A program made the translations under genes and the position numbers. DNA of 64,000 nt. Origin: Salvia splendens. Its lineage: Eukaryota > Streptophyta > Magnoliopsida > Lamiales > Lamiaceae. The notes under the pieces are model-generated. The model was not told the origin of the DNA. It saw only the letters and a program-made list of their open reading frames with translations, and made no database searches. Positions within the stretch are counted from its first letter, which is position 1. Every line of letters starts with the position of its first letter. The stretch is taken from contig NC_056033.1 of NCBI RefSeq assembly GCF_004379255.2, positions 4,444,172 through 4,508,171 of the forward strand, written 5' to 3'. Positions 23,297-35,213 of this stretch are shown here, piece after piece.

Positions 23297-23299
23297 TTA

Positions 23300-24437
23300 T
23301 AAGGAAGAGGGCAGTGATTGGCATACTGTGGGTGACACTTTTTTTCTCTACATATTTTCATTACTACTTGAGTTGAGACGTGGTCTGTCACAAAAATTTC
23401 AGATGCATTATTTTACTAAAATGTAGTAGTACTTTATTTATACACGAAAAATAATCTTAAATCCATTAAAATCAAAAAATTAAATAGAAATACAAAAAAA
23501 GTTAAATCATTATTAATAAAAATAAATAATTTAATCAGAAATAAAAATTGTTATGCTCTATCTTCCTCCATTTTCTTTACTTTTTTCAAAAATTTCTCTT
23601 ATTTTATTTATTTCCATCTAACATAGTACTTCCTCCGATCACTATTAAAAATCCATATTTATTATTTTAATCCGTCAATTGTCATTTAATACGTCCATAA
23701 ATATGAATTTCAATATTTTAATATAAATGATATATAGATCTCACATTCCACTAATTTATTTTATTCATATTTATTTTAAAATTAATACATGCTATTTTAC
23801 AATTCTTTTATTCACTATATTTTTAAAACTAATGTCAAATTAAAATGAAAATCCTACTACTACTAAACAAAGGGAATTTGGTAGTTTAGTAACTTTTTGG
23901 ATCCACCGAAGAAAAGAAAAAATGAATTAAAAAAAGGGGTGGGTTCAACCGTAAAGGAGATAGTTAAAGAAAAAAGAAATGAAGGAGAAGCAGGTCTTCC
24001 GGTATGGGCGGCGGAATGAGATAAAAATAAAGGTGGCGGGAGCAGCGGTGGCGGAAGCAGATCCACTCAGAAAAAGGGGCACGTCACCGCCACCTCCTAC
24101 ACGTTTTTGTGGAAATGACCAAGTCAATTTGTCCCACCGTTTTTTTTTCTGTCGGTTATCACACTGGATTTTTCTCTTTGATTTGTTTATTTAAATAACT
24201 GACAATGTGATTAATCAGATATTTTTAAATTATAATGAAATATATTTATATTTTTAATATTTTTAAAAGTGGAGACCGATTCAAATAAAAATAGTACTCC
24301 ACTACTTGACATTGAGGGGACACTGATTTATTGCAGCCCATTAGCTATTAAGAAATAAAGTGAAATATAATATAATATAATATAATATAATATAATATAA
24401 TATAATATAATATAATATAATATAATACTATGAACTT
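23300..24437. other. AT-rich intergenic DNA with a (TATAA)n tract
   Basis: The (TATAA)n microsatellite of about 12 units lies at 24367-24427. Sequence around 23632-23870 resembles a degenerate MITE (begins TACTTCCTCCGATCACTATT). No coding sequence was recognised. Confidence 0.5.
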
Positions 24438-24440
24438 TGA

Positions 24441-26504
24441 GAGCATCCGCAGCGGTGCTCGCTGGGACGGCGGTGTCCGTGCCGCTGGCGCGGCACCTCC
24501 CTGCTCGCCGCTGGCACGGCGCTGCTTGATGCATCGAGCTCGTCCATGTTGCTGAGCAGGCGACGTGACGCGTTTCTATTTGCTAACGGATTTTCCGTTG
24601 GAATTATTAATTTTTTTAAAATAAAAAATAATACCAAAAATAAATTTTAAAAATTCAGATTCCGAAAAATATAGCCATTTTTTTACCGTTTTTGGAATTT
24701 TTTATTTTTTAAAACCCCAAAATCATCTATAAATACACACATTTATCATCCATTTTTTCACATCAAATTTATCTCTCATTCATCATTTTTCATACAACTC
24801 ATCTACATCTTCCTCTCTCACTCAAACCCTCTCTAAAAATGGATTTCACCGATATCATGGCTGAAACAGAGCGTGAATAACAAGAATACCATGAACAATA
24901 TAGTGCCGCCTATGAAGCCTATGTCGCCGCCGCCACCCCGCTCCTCCTCCTCGACCAACTAGATCAATTCGCCGCCGCTACATCCCTTGTGACCGGGAGG
25001 GAGCCAGCCAACGAAAGGCTCGTTGCCGATTATTTTTCCGACCAGCCGCGGTTTCCAGAAGATTACTTCTGGCACCGTTTTCGCATGTCAAAACGGTTGT
25101 TTATGCGTATTGTCAACACATTGTCAGCCCGTGTTGAATACTTTCAATCAAGTAGAGACGCAACCGGTCGGCAAAGTCTCTCGGCGTTGCAGAAGTGTAC
25201 TTGTGCCATCCGACAACTTGCTACTGGGCAAACGGCTGACCTCTTCGACGAGTATTTGGATGTGGGTGAGTCAACTGGAATCCTATGCCTCAAAAATTTA
25301 TGCGACGGCATTCGTTCTGCTTTCGGTGAGGAATTCATTCGGGTACCCACCACCGAAGATTGTCAACTGCTGCTTCATCTTCACGAAACAGTCCACGGTT
25401 TTCCCGATATGCTTGGCAGCATTGAATGCATGCATTGGAAGTGGAAGAATTGCCCGACTGCTTGGAGGGGGCAATACTTAAGTGGCCACAAAGGCGGAGG
25501 CCCAACGCTTATCCTTGAAGCGGTCGCCGACTATCGCCTATGTATTTGACATGCATATTTCGGTATTGCCGGATCCAACAACGACTTAAACGTGCTCTAT
25601 TCTCCACCACTCTTCAATGATGTTTTGAATGGTATAGCACCAGCGATCGACTTCACCGTCAACGGAAATGCATACCACATGGGTTACTATCTCGCCGATG
25701 GTATCTACCCAAGGTGGTCTACTTTCGTGAAGACGTTCAGCAATCTGCAAGACCCGAGACGGGTTCTTTTTGCGTAGCGTCAAGAGTAGGCTCGGAAAGA
25801 CGTCGAAAGAGCTTTTGGGGTCCTTCAAGCCTGATTCAACATTGTGAAGGCCCCGTCTCGGCTGTAATACATTAAGAATATCGTAGACATCATGTACACG
25901 TGTATTATCTTGCACAACATGATTATAGCTGACGAAGGACCGTGGGCGGCTAACTTTTACGACGAGGATGGATCCAGAAGCTCAACCGCGAGGTCTCCCC
26001 CACGCCGAGGTGTGCATACGACGGTGGGCGAGAGGATCAAAACAAGACACACAATGCGCGATACCAGAACCCACACTGAGCTACAAGAAGACCCAATCAA
26101 ACACATTTGGGCGAAATTCGGCCGCGAGTAGTGTGTTTTTTTAATATTATGAATTTAATTATGTAATTTTTTATTTTTAGGATTTTAATTATGTAATTTT
26201 TAATTTTTAGGATTTTAATTATGTAATTTTTAATTTTTAGGATTTTAATTATGTAATTTTAAATTTTTTAGTAATTTGTAATGGTATCAGATATTTTTAA
26301 TGCATTTTAATATTGTGGAAATATTTTTAGTAATTGAAGTATTTAAATTAAATAATGGAATGGTGGGACCCTTGAGCACGTCCTTGCGGAAGAACATGGA
26401 TGTGGGTGTTGTGCTCATGGGGAAGAGCAGGGAGTAAAAAAGTAATAAATGTGGGTCCGGGCCCACATCCGTGCTCTTTGGCAAGAACACGGATGTGGAT
26501 GCTC
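24441..26504 (+). mobile_element. PIF/Harbinger element carrying only a transposase pseudogene
   Basis: Ends GAGCATCCGCAGCGG... and ...ACGGATGTGGATGCTC form inverted repeats. They are flanked by the 3-bp direct repeat TGA (24438-24440, 26505-26507), a variant of the usual TTA/TAA. The 2064-bp interior holds a PIF-type transposase ORF with stops. No Myb-like ORF1 is present. The 3' part has four TTAATTATGTAATTTTTAAT-like repeats. Confidence 0.87.
24839..26131 (+). pseudogene. PIF/Harbinger transposase (HARBI1-like nuclease, DDE type), inactivated
   Basis: One frame runs from ATG 24839 to TAG 26129-26131 (about 430 codons, normal for the family). It is interrupted only by in-frame stops: 24878, 25547, 25775, 25787 and two more in the AFGVLQA...YIKNIVDIM region. 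No frameshift was found. Conserved blocks are ISO-frame PRFPEDYFWHRFRMSKRLF, ALQKCTCAIRQLATG, PDMLGSIECMHWKWKNCPTA, HAYFGIAGSNNDLNVL, YYLADGIYPRW, KDVERAFGVLQA and ILHNMII. The catalytic block reads SIECMHW where relatives usually have an aspartate (SIDCMHW), so one catalytic residue also appears changed. The second catalytic aspartate (NDLNVL) and the ERAFG glutamate remain. Confidence 0.9.
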
Positions 26505-26525
26505 TGAAGGGAGTATCTTTTCATG

Positions 26526-26748
26526 CTCCCTCCGTCCCTAAAGAATATGCACTTTTTTCTTTTTAGTCCGTCCCACAAGAATATGCACTTTCTAATTTTT
26601 GATGGTCTTTTCTCTCTAATGAGGTGAGACTTATTCTCCACTAACAATACTTTATTTACTTTTTCTCTCTGCATCTCTCTTACTTCACCAATTTTATATT
26701 AAAACCTGTGTCGACCCCAAAATGCATATTCTTTGGGGACGGAGGGAG
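26526..26748. mobile_element. Stowaway-like MITE
   Basis: It begins CTCCCTCCGTCCCTAAAGAA and ends with the near reverse complement TTCTTTGGGGACGGAGGGAG, followed by TA. Length and ends are typical of Tc1/mariner-derived MITEs. Confidence 0.8.
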
Positions 26749-26749
26749 T

Positions 26750-28100
26750 ATATATATATGATGCAATGGAAATTTATGGTAGATAGCATTATCTTGAAAG
26801 TGCTCTTTGCCGGAGAGATCAATAATAATTTCCTGTATTTATTTTGCGGTGATTTTAAACTTTCAACCTATTTGTGGGATAACTATTAGCATGGCTGAAT
26901 TTGGCCACGTGAAATATGTTTTTCTGTTTAATGCTTCCTAAAATTATCAGCATTATCAATGTTTGATACAATAATCCAACAAATAGTATAATTAATGATG
27001 ATTCTACATATATTTTTATTAATGGCTAATTTTATTGTTGTCTCATATCATTATACTTTGAAATCATCCAAAATTATCATGCACATGTTTAGACAGCTCG
27101 ACTTACAACTTCATACTAGTATATCTTTCTTATTATATTGTCTTCGGGGATAAAAAGGGTAACAACGGAACTGTGGTTGTGAATAGTGATTGGGAGAGAG
27201 AGTCAAGGTCGAGGCATGAACACACTATTATTAGGGAAATGTATATATCGAGATGTAGGGATCAGACTATCCGGATTCACTAATTATCGAGACCTCTTTG
27301 GTCTTGTACAAGATAGCCCAGTCAAACTATTACCCACTCGACCGATTTACAAACACAAATACTAGCTATTACAATGGTAACTAGCTAATGTTCTAGGTCC
27401 ATGCACTCCTTGATCAAGTGCATCCTAGTGCCTTCGAGAACCCTGCACACTTGAAAACCCTAGTTAGTAACACAAGGAGGAATCCTCTCGGATCAAAACA
27501 AGTAATACAGAAATAATACAGAAATCAAAGGATTCGAATAGATCTCGTAACTATGGCTCAGCCACCCGCTAATAATACAGATCTATTCACCAGAACCAAG
27601 ATCTAAGGGAGCAACGTTGAATCCAACCGTGAATCTCTTCACACACCACGGATTCCAACCCCAATCCACTCCGCTACACCGGATCTATCCACTCTCAGAA
27701 CACACAATCACAAGAACCTCTCATACCAGAAACCCTAGTTTCTCCGGAACTCAAGCAACCGAACCAGTTGCTTTCTCCCCCACACACGTTTAATCACTCA
27801 AATAACAGTGATAAACCATAGAGAAACAACCGGAGACTCATCGGAGAAGAAGAAAGAACAAGGGAAACTCAACAGACGCGAGAGAGAGAAGTGAGAGAAA
27901 TGAGAGTGTACGAATGAATGTAGCGGCGAGTGAGGGAGAGTGGGTATATCAGAACCCAATTGGGCTAGGGCAAACACAAGCCTAAAACATCACCTGGGCC
28001 AAAAATAATTCCCAGTCCTAAATAATAGTCCCCCAATCAACCAGCCCATATAATCAACAGATATTAATCACATGATGTGTTTAAATGTATATATCAATAT
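26750..28100. other. Intergenic DNA with an unclassified transposon-like stretch
   Basis: 26750-27150 is plain AT-rich DNA. 27230-28050 has more balanced composition and text such as GAAACCCTAGTTTCTCCGGA and a GA-rich tract. This looks like the leader of a repetitive element read on the opposite strand. No ORF, LTR ends or target duplication were found, so the class is open. Confidence 0.3.
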
Positions 28101-28120
28101 TAATCACATGATGGGTTTAT

Positions 28121-28605
28121 GTTACATACCCAATTTCCATATTGGTTAGGAGAACAATTGGTCACAACTAATGTGGAGTATATATACTACATGAGTTCTC
28201 TCTCATATGCTAGTCTTTCGAGATGAGTTCTCCTATGATATCTATCAATTGATGCTTTCATTGAGAGTCCAAACAACTAGGATTGATGGTCGGGCAACGA
28301 ACTCATAGTGATCAACGAGTACGTTTGGGGCCGACTCAGAGTGGTGACCCACGAAGTGGTGGCCGGGCAAAGAATCCTCTGTGACCTACATGGCGAGAAT
28401 TCGGAGTGGTGGCCTAGCAAAGAACTAGATGTGACCAACGTGGTTGTCACCAACGAGGACGTTGGCCTTTAAAGGAAGATCAATGTTACGGACTAAATTC
28501 TCATATTGACTTTGAGAACAACTGGTGTGGGATATATAGACATGAGTTCTCTCTTTTAACAAACTAATCTTATGGGATGAATTCTTATATTTAGTCTGTA
28601 TCAGT
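28121..28605. repeat. Diverged direct repeat pair with internal short repeats
   Basis: A block around 28128-28240 (CATATTGG..AGAACAA..TGTGGAGTATATA..CATGAGTTCTCTCT..GATGAGTTCT) recurs in diverged form at about 28499-28600. Between them, units of the type AGTGGTGGCC(GGG/TAG)CAAAGAA repeat. The pair could be remnants of two LTRs around a lost interior. Confidence 0.5.
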
Positions 28606-28619
28606 TTTACAAACATGTA

Positions 28620-30370
28620 ATATAATACAAAATAGGATATTATACGAATTTCAAGCTATCATTCGAATTATTAAATTTTAAAATTTAATATTATTAGGTA
28701 TAACTAATACTCCATAAAAAACGTCAATACAACGTTTAAAATGGTGTAATTTTCTGTTAACCTTCTTATTAAATTGATGGAATATAATTAATAAAATCAC
28801 TAAAATTAAAAAATATTCAATTATTAACTCTATATCATGCAAAGTCTAGGTCTTCGCAATCCCTTCCGCCAAGTCAAGAACATTTTGCCACACATTAGAT
28901 TTATCCTTATCTCTCTGTTTAATGTACAAAGTTTTTTAAATATAAAATTACTCATTTTTTCCTGTAAAGATATGTACATCAAATTCGGAGAATTTTATTA
29001 AATCTGTCCGACAATAAGAGTCACATTCTCGGTCCGTCATGTCACTTTCATCTTTATTATAAAGGGTAAGTAAGTCTCATATTCCACTAACTCACTTCAA
29101 TCACATTCTATTATAAAATAATATAAATAAGTGAGACATTTTCACTAACTTTTTCATTCCACTATTCTTTACCTCTATTAAAATACGTTCCCACACTAAC
29201 GGTTAACGGAGGAGATTAGTATTTTATATTCTCTCCGTCTTTAATTCAAACTTAATTTTATTATTTCTATGGTTCGAGAATATGTTCTATAAGTATTCAA
29301 TAACAATAAACAATTTTTATGAGTAAATAGATAAAAAATATCGCTTCATAATAGACTCAAATTTGAGATTGTAACTTTAATCAATAACTTTTCTATCATT
29401 AAACCACACACGTCGTATTTTCTTCTCACTTCGATTCAAGGGAAAAAGAGATCATAATAATTACGATAATGATAATAAATAAATAAATAAATAAATAATT
29501 GATTAGTAGATATATAGATAGTAATAGTAGTGGGAGCACATGATCGAGTAATACATGCTTCAATTCATCCTCAATCCAGAGTCTAGACGATGAGCTTTAT
29601 CATCGTTCTTATCTACATTCTTTGCATGTATAGGAAAAGCACAAAAAGTGGATAATTTACAATTTAGTGGATATTATCCAATTCAATATAATAGCTACTA
29701 TTTGTTGTATACGGACCCGTTCGATTTGTAAATTATATTTTATGATTAAATACTCATTATGTTTAGTTTATGAAATTAAATCTTATAATATAATTTTAAA
29801 GAAATAATTGTATGATAATAAAAGATATAGTTACTTCATTTCACCTAAAATAATCTTACAATGAAATAATGACTTATAATAATCAAACGACAACTGCATG
29901 TGTAGAAAAACAGAACTGGATATTTTCCAATTCAATAATCCATTTATTAAACAGAAGAACTGGATATTTTCCAATTCAATACTGTATAACTTAAATCTAT
30001 CAATTTATTAGATGAAATTCTAAAAGAGAAATATTTTGTCGATTAAACTGTGCTTCATAATCAATTTCACCAATTTCAACATGAACTCCTTTCATTTTGC
30101 AGCCAATAGAACTAATTGTAATTAATAAATCTAGCCAATTAATCGGATATCAAATTGGGAATCAACTTCGTTTCTCTTTGACTACTTATTTAACTAGTAA
30201 AATAAATGTTTTTATTTAATAAAAATGTTTGATTTTTTAAGACAAAAAAAAAACGGAACAATATTTTCCTTCTAATTTGTGCCAAAATATAAGGTGTATA
30301 AAATCCAAATTATCCATTTAGTTTTGGGGTTGGGAAGCACGCGCCGGCGCCGCCGCAACTGGAGTATAGC
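28620..30370. other. AT-rich intergenic DNA with one MITE-like segment
   Basis: 29003-29214 resembles the window's Stowaway-like MITEs (starts TCTGTCCGACAATAAGAGTC, ends GGTTAACGGAGGAG). An (ATAA)n run lies near 29478-29498. No coding sequence was recognised. Confidence 0.4.
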
Positions 30371-30378
30371 AGCATTTA

Positions 30379-30423
30379 CACGTGACTTGTAAGTATGACG
30401 TCATCGTGTTTCCCCGTGTTGAC
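30379..30423 (+). promoter_or_regulatory. Cluster of G-box, TGACGTCA and W-box motifs upstream of the DMR6-like gene
   Basis: CACGTG (30379-30384), the palindrome TGACGTCA (30396-30403) and TTGAC (30419-30423) lie within 45 bp. These are binding sites of bZIP/bHLH, TGA-class bZIP and WRKY factors. The cluster is about 200 bp before a likely non-coding first exon (around 30600-30655, possible donor GAG|GTGCC). A 5'-UTR intron would then run to the acceptor TTCAG at 31891. Confidence 0.45.
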
Positions 30424-32054
30424 GTTAGCTGGGCTCCGGTGGCATCTATCGACGGTAAAATTGCCTGCAATCGCACTTCATCTGCCACCACTATTTAATA
30501 GTAGTACAGTAATTTATTTATTTTTCCCATTATTTTTAAAATAGAAAACTTACTAATTCCGTTTATTTAAACTCCAAGGCATCGCCATCCTTTTTACTTG
30601 TGAAATGAAGGTGAAGCTTGAGTTGCTCATTGGAAGTGGAAGACAGTGCTTGAGGTGCCATTCTTTCTCTTCCCTCCTCATTTTTTCAATATTTACCATT
30701 CTTTACTATTGTTTTTGTTATTTTTCTCTTGTGTTGCATGTCTGAAACTTGGATTGGTGACGACTGATAGCTTTATTGTGGATTGGTATAGAATACAAGA
30801 ATAGTAGAATACAGTAATTAACTGAAAAAGTTTTAAGGCTTTTTTGAGTACTTAATAATCGAGTCTTTGCAGTTTATTCCAATTTTGGGCCCACTTCATA
30901 TTTAAGGTAGCATTGCATGAACTGATATCTTGCTTTTTTTAGGATATTGGAATATTTGTATCTCGGTTGAAAATGGTGTTTTTTTTCAAATTCTGGGCTA
31001 AATCTATGAAAAAAACCCAGAAGTTTTACATGCCTTCTTCAACTAACATGAGATTAAAATAACAGAAAGGCAATCCATAGTTTTGTACTATTTTGTGAAT
31101 ACAGTGTGAAACTTGACAAACTCTTATTTTGAGGGAGCTGCAAATTTGTTTGGAGTAGTGACCTTGCAAGAAGCATATAGAAGTAAATAAAGTCTTGTTA
31201 ATAGATAAGTACTAATCAATACTAACTCAGAATTTGATGAGTGAATTCAACATCTCTATTTGTTGTGTTTGTTACCGCAATGACCTTACCTGACACAAGG
31301 TGAATTTGGTCAGAATCTTGAAGTGTGAGTTTATTCCATTTATTACACCTTTCTCCCACCATTGTTTCCAGCATCTTCCAGCTCTGTCAGAAATGGCTCT
31401 TGACATGTTTTCAATATGAGCCATGTACTGGGCAGCATGTGATGTGAATATGTAAATTGACAAACAATGATTGTGCTTGTTTTGTTTTCTTGTGTTTGGG
31501 CGCATGCATTTCATTTTTAAATAAATGGGATCTCATTCTGCCTTGCCTTGATACACCACACCTTAGAGCATTATATGCATTTCATTTTTTTTGGTGGGTG
31601 TGTTATAGTGACTATCGGTACTTCTTAGTTACACATTTTGAAAAACAGTTGAATGTTGGATTTTCATTATTAAGCAAATATGCCTAATTGGACTCATTTT
31701 GCAAATTAATGTTAATGATACATGGCTGCTTTTCTGCAGTGACAGTTTCTTTATTGTTTGTATTGATAAGAGAAAATGGTCTAAGATATAAGAACTGACT
31801 TCAATACTTTTTTGAATTGTTATTGATTTATCATTTGGCAGAAAAGAAACTGAATAGCTAAATTTGATCATGTACCTTTAAATTGTTCAGGCACTCAGCA
31901 TCAATCTGTGAATATAAAAGGAATTTCTGAAAGATCCAGTCCTCAATCTGGCTCTTATCCACCTTGCTCTCTCTGTAAGCTTCCTAACCCTCAAACTGGG
32001 GCCGTTTTTCGACAGTTATCTAGAGCTTTTTCAACCATAGTAAAGCTCGGTGCC

Positions 32055-33802
32055 ATGGAAACAAAGGTCATTAGTGGAGTCGTGTTCTCAAGACTCCCTA
32101 GTAGCTACATCCGCCCTGAATCTGATAGACCAAGACTATCTGAAGTTTTGGAGTGCAATGATGTTCCCGTCATCGATTTGGGTTGTAAAGATCGTGGCCT
32201 GTTAGTGAAACAGATCGGTGATGCATGTCGAGAATACGGTTTCTTTCAGGTTTTCTAATAATATTCAACTGAACTACAAGTCCACATGTCTAAATCGCCA
32301 AACTTTTGCACAATACGGAGTGTATATTTATTTTACAAAATTGATGTATAGGTGATCAATCATGGTGTACCGAAAGAATTAGCGGATAGTATGGTGAAGG
32401 TGGCTCACGAATTCTTCAGTTTATCTGTGGAGGAGAAGATGAAGTTGTACTCGGACGACCCTACCAAGACCATGCGACTGTCAACGAGTTTCAACGTGAG
32501 GAAGGAGACCATTCACAATTGGAGGGACTATCTCCGGCTCCATTGTTATCCCTTGGAGAAATATGCGCCTGAATGGCCTTCTAACCCCTCGTCTTTCAGG
32601 TAAGCCAAATTCCTTATCATATTATGTACTATTGCAAGAATTGAAAGTGATGATTCTATATTTGTATTTGTAGGGATATTGTAAGCGCGTATTGCATAGA
32701 AGTTCGAGCACTCGGGTTCAGATTGCAAGAAGCCATATCTGAGAGCCTAGGCTTGCAGAAAGACAATCTAAAGGATGTACTGGGAGAACAAGGGCAACAT
32801 ATGGCCATCAACTATTATCCTGCTTGCCCCGAACCTGATCTCACGTACGGACTACCAGCACATACGGATCCGAACGCTCTCACCATTCTGCTCCAAGATC
32901 TGCAAGTGGCTGGCCTTCAAGTTCTTAAGGATGGTAAATGGTTAGCAATAAAACCCCAGCCCGATGCCTTCGTCATTAATCTTGGTGACCAAATCCAGGT
33001 AAACCCGAAATTTCATTATAGGTGGAAGAATTCCCTCACACGAAGAAACTGCATTATGGCTCAAATCTTAGCATGTTCGAGATATTGCTGAGATAGTTGT
33101 ATAAAAATGTCAATTCGAACTTCACATTTCGAGCTCTTCGTGCTTCTGACTTTCTTAACGCCTCGAAAGGCTCTGCTAACAACTACTTGACATCCGGCCT
33201 TGCTTGTGAAATGGTTTATACAAGTTGCAAGAAAGTTCATTGAATCGTTACAATGCTGCTCAACCTTCTGCTAGCCATTCGATTGGTGACATCACAATTT
33301 TATGAGATTATTAGCTTGACCTTACATCTGCAATGAACATAAGAAGAACTATGCCTCCAAAGCAAGGGTGGAGTCGTGAATAAATTAGATACACATTGTA
33401 GTGTAAAATCCCTAAACGGGACGTTTACCTTGACAGTTTGATTAATGCCTTAGATCGACTTACATACATAATCAAAACATGCTCAAAATTGTTCGATCTT
33501 TTTATATGGTGGATTAGTCTGTCTCATTTTCAATCTGTGCAACTCATTTCTGTGTGTAGGCTTTCAGCAATGGGAAGTATAGAAGTGTTTGGCACCGAGC
33601 TGTTGTAAATGCAAATAGAGCTAGACTGTCGGTTGCTTCGTTCCTCTGCCCGTGTGACTCAGCCAACATAAGTGCTCCAAAGGAACTGACAACAGGAGAT
33701 GATCAAGCCGTCTACACAGATTTCACATATGCTGAGTATTACAAGAAGTTCTGGAGCCGGAACCTGGACCAGGAGCACTGCTTGGAACTATTCAAGAATT
33801 AG
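32055..33802 (+). CDS. DMR6: DMR6-like 2-oxoglutarate/Fe(II) dioxygenase (salicylate 5-hydroxylase group)
   Basis: A soluble 2-oxoglutarate- and Fe(II)-dependent oxygenase. DMR6 in Arabidopsis hydroxylates salicylic acid, lowering defence signalling, and its loss gives mildew resistance. Exons are 32055-32249, 32352-32599, 32674-32998 and 33560-33802. They total 1011 nt, in frame, giving 336 aa, the family's usual size. The start METKVISGVVFSRLPSSYIRPESDRPRLSE is the typical DMR6-group N terminus. The DIOX_N region spans about residues 30-130 (VPVIDLGC, GFFQVINHGVP). The oxygenase core has iron ligands H211, D213 (AHTDPN) and H268 (VWHRAVVN), and the 2-oxoglutarate-binding R278 and S280 (RARLSVASF). 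An open frame continues upstream to 31908 but contains no ATG. It is probably 5' UTR. The exact substrate is inferred from family resemblance; close paralogues (DLO) differ little. Confidence 0.88.
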
Positions 33803-34086
33803 TATTGTGTTTTCGATTTGCATCTCCTCATCGAATTCTCTCGACTTGATTTTAGCAGTATTTTGCATCTGTTGGCTCGTAGTTTTTTCCTGTTTGTGTC
33901 AGTGGCTTTCTGTTGTTTTAGCATAAAGCAGAAGAGCTGCAGATTTAGTATCTCATGTGCCTTAAATTTATATTCCAGCAATTGCAGCTTTTTTTTTCAG
34001 TTATTTCCCCTTAGTGTGTGCCTTATTTGTCAATGCAACTAAAATAATGGGGTTAAATCAAAGTTCATGCTATAACATAAGCATAA

Positions 34087-34630
34087 GGGCATCCACAATG
34101 GGACATCCGATGGCATGCCCGATGCGTGCCATCGTCCGTAGGTGCCATCGTCCGCCCCATTATGGGTGTCCGCTATCGTCCGCGCCCTACACCTACACTC
34201 GATGCATCATCCGCGGTTGAAGCGCGGACGATGGCCTATCGTCCGCGCCATTGTGGGCTCGACGAACGATGGACGCGGACGATAGGCCATCGGGCGCCCC
34301 ATTGTGGGATCGGCTGACGATGCCACGCGTTTTTTTATTTTTTTTTCTATTTAAACCTTGTTGAGTTTGCGTATTTTTTTAATTCGTATTGAAGAAGTGT
34401 GGGCTTGTAACCGCCGTCGTTGAGTTTGCATATTTTTTTTAATTCGTATTATAATGTATTAATTTTTATATATGAAATGCAATTTTTTTCAATTTTTTGT
34501 TATTTAAATATTCAAATAAAATAAAATGTATATGGCGCGCCTTATGGCGCACCCTAGGACACCCCATTGTAGGTGGGGGTAGGGGGATAAAACTGCTGAT
34601 GTGGCTCGCTTTAGGGCGCCGTGGATGCCC
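34087..34630. mobile_element. Harbinger-type MITE related to the 14195 element
   Basis: Ends GGGCATCCACAATGGGACATCC... and ...GGGCGCCGTGGATGCCC are flanked by TAA (34084-34086, 34631-34633). The GC-rich left part (ATCGTCCGC repeats), the GTTTTTTTATTT spacer and the right part (GGTGGGGGTAGGGGGATAAAACTG) match the ORF1-carrying element at 14195-15804. The coding interior is deleted. It sits about 285 bp downstream of the DMR6-like stop. Confidence 0.87.
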
Positions 34631-34759
34631 TAATTTTGAAAATAAACGATGCAAAAAGCTCTTAGACATGTAATAGAAAAATCCCAAGACTTAATTTACA
34701 AACACAAACATCAAAACAGAATGTGCGGAAAACAAGAATATCCAAAACTATCTGCTGGC

Positions 34760-35213
34760 TTAAAGGCACAGGAACCTTTCTCTGATAATCTCTTCCCTCC
34801 ATTCCCTCTTCCTCCCAGCTATAAATTCTTCTATCTTGTCGCTCAAACCATCGTCTTCATGCTCTCCGTCATCTTCGTCGTCGCCCTCGTACCCACGCCC
34901 ATCACTATCACCGTCAAACTCATCGGTTTTCTTGCACTTAAACTCATGATGTTCCTCGATGTAGTTGACAACGTTCTCGCTGCCTGTGATCGTGTCTCGG
35001 TCATGATCGAGAGATAAAGATGCAGAGATATCATCATCATCATCATCTCTGATCAAGTTTGAGTTTGGATTATATCTGTCAAGTATGGCTGCAGCAGCAA
35101 CGCAGAAGACAGAGATGAAGATATGGACATGATCCCAATATTGATTGAGAGAGAAAAATTCTAGCAAGAGCAAGAAATAGGTGTTGATGGTAAAGTATGA
35201 GGTAAAAAGGAGT
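34760..35213 (-). CDS. Possible DUF761-type protein, start codon not found
   Basis: An open frame on the - strand ends ...LSDKIEEFIAGRKREWREEIIRERFLCL (stop at 34760-34762). The last ~25 residues resemble the C-terminal DUF761 motif of small plant proteins (EEFI..F+..W). The middle is very acidic (DDDDDD, DDEDDGEHEDD). The N-terminal part is hydrophobic (VHIFISVFCVAAAAIL). No in-frame ATG occurs before an upstream stop; the frame can be read from about 35213 but only with non-ATG codons. Either an upstream exon supplies the start or the gene is broken. Coordinates of the 5' end are approximate. Confidence 0.35.

Noticed and set aside
24367..24427. (TATAA)n as a possible regulatory TATA cluster
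   Set aside because: A plain pentanucleotide microsatellite with no gene start downstream except the dead transposase 400 bp away.
27230..28050. Possible LTR retrotransposon coding region
   Set aside because: No gag, protease, reverse transcriptase or integrase motifs were found in any frame, and no TG..CA ends with a target duplication.
31908..32054. 49-codon upstream extension of the DMR6-like frame (possible transit peptide)
   Set aside because: The extension starts at GTG and contains no ATG. The family start METKV at 32055 fits better.
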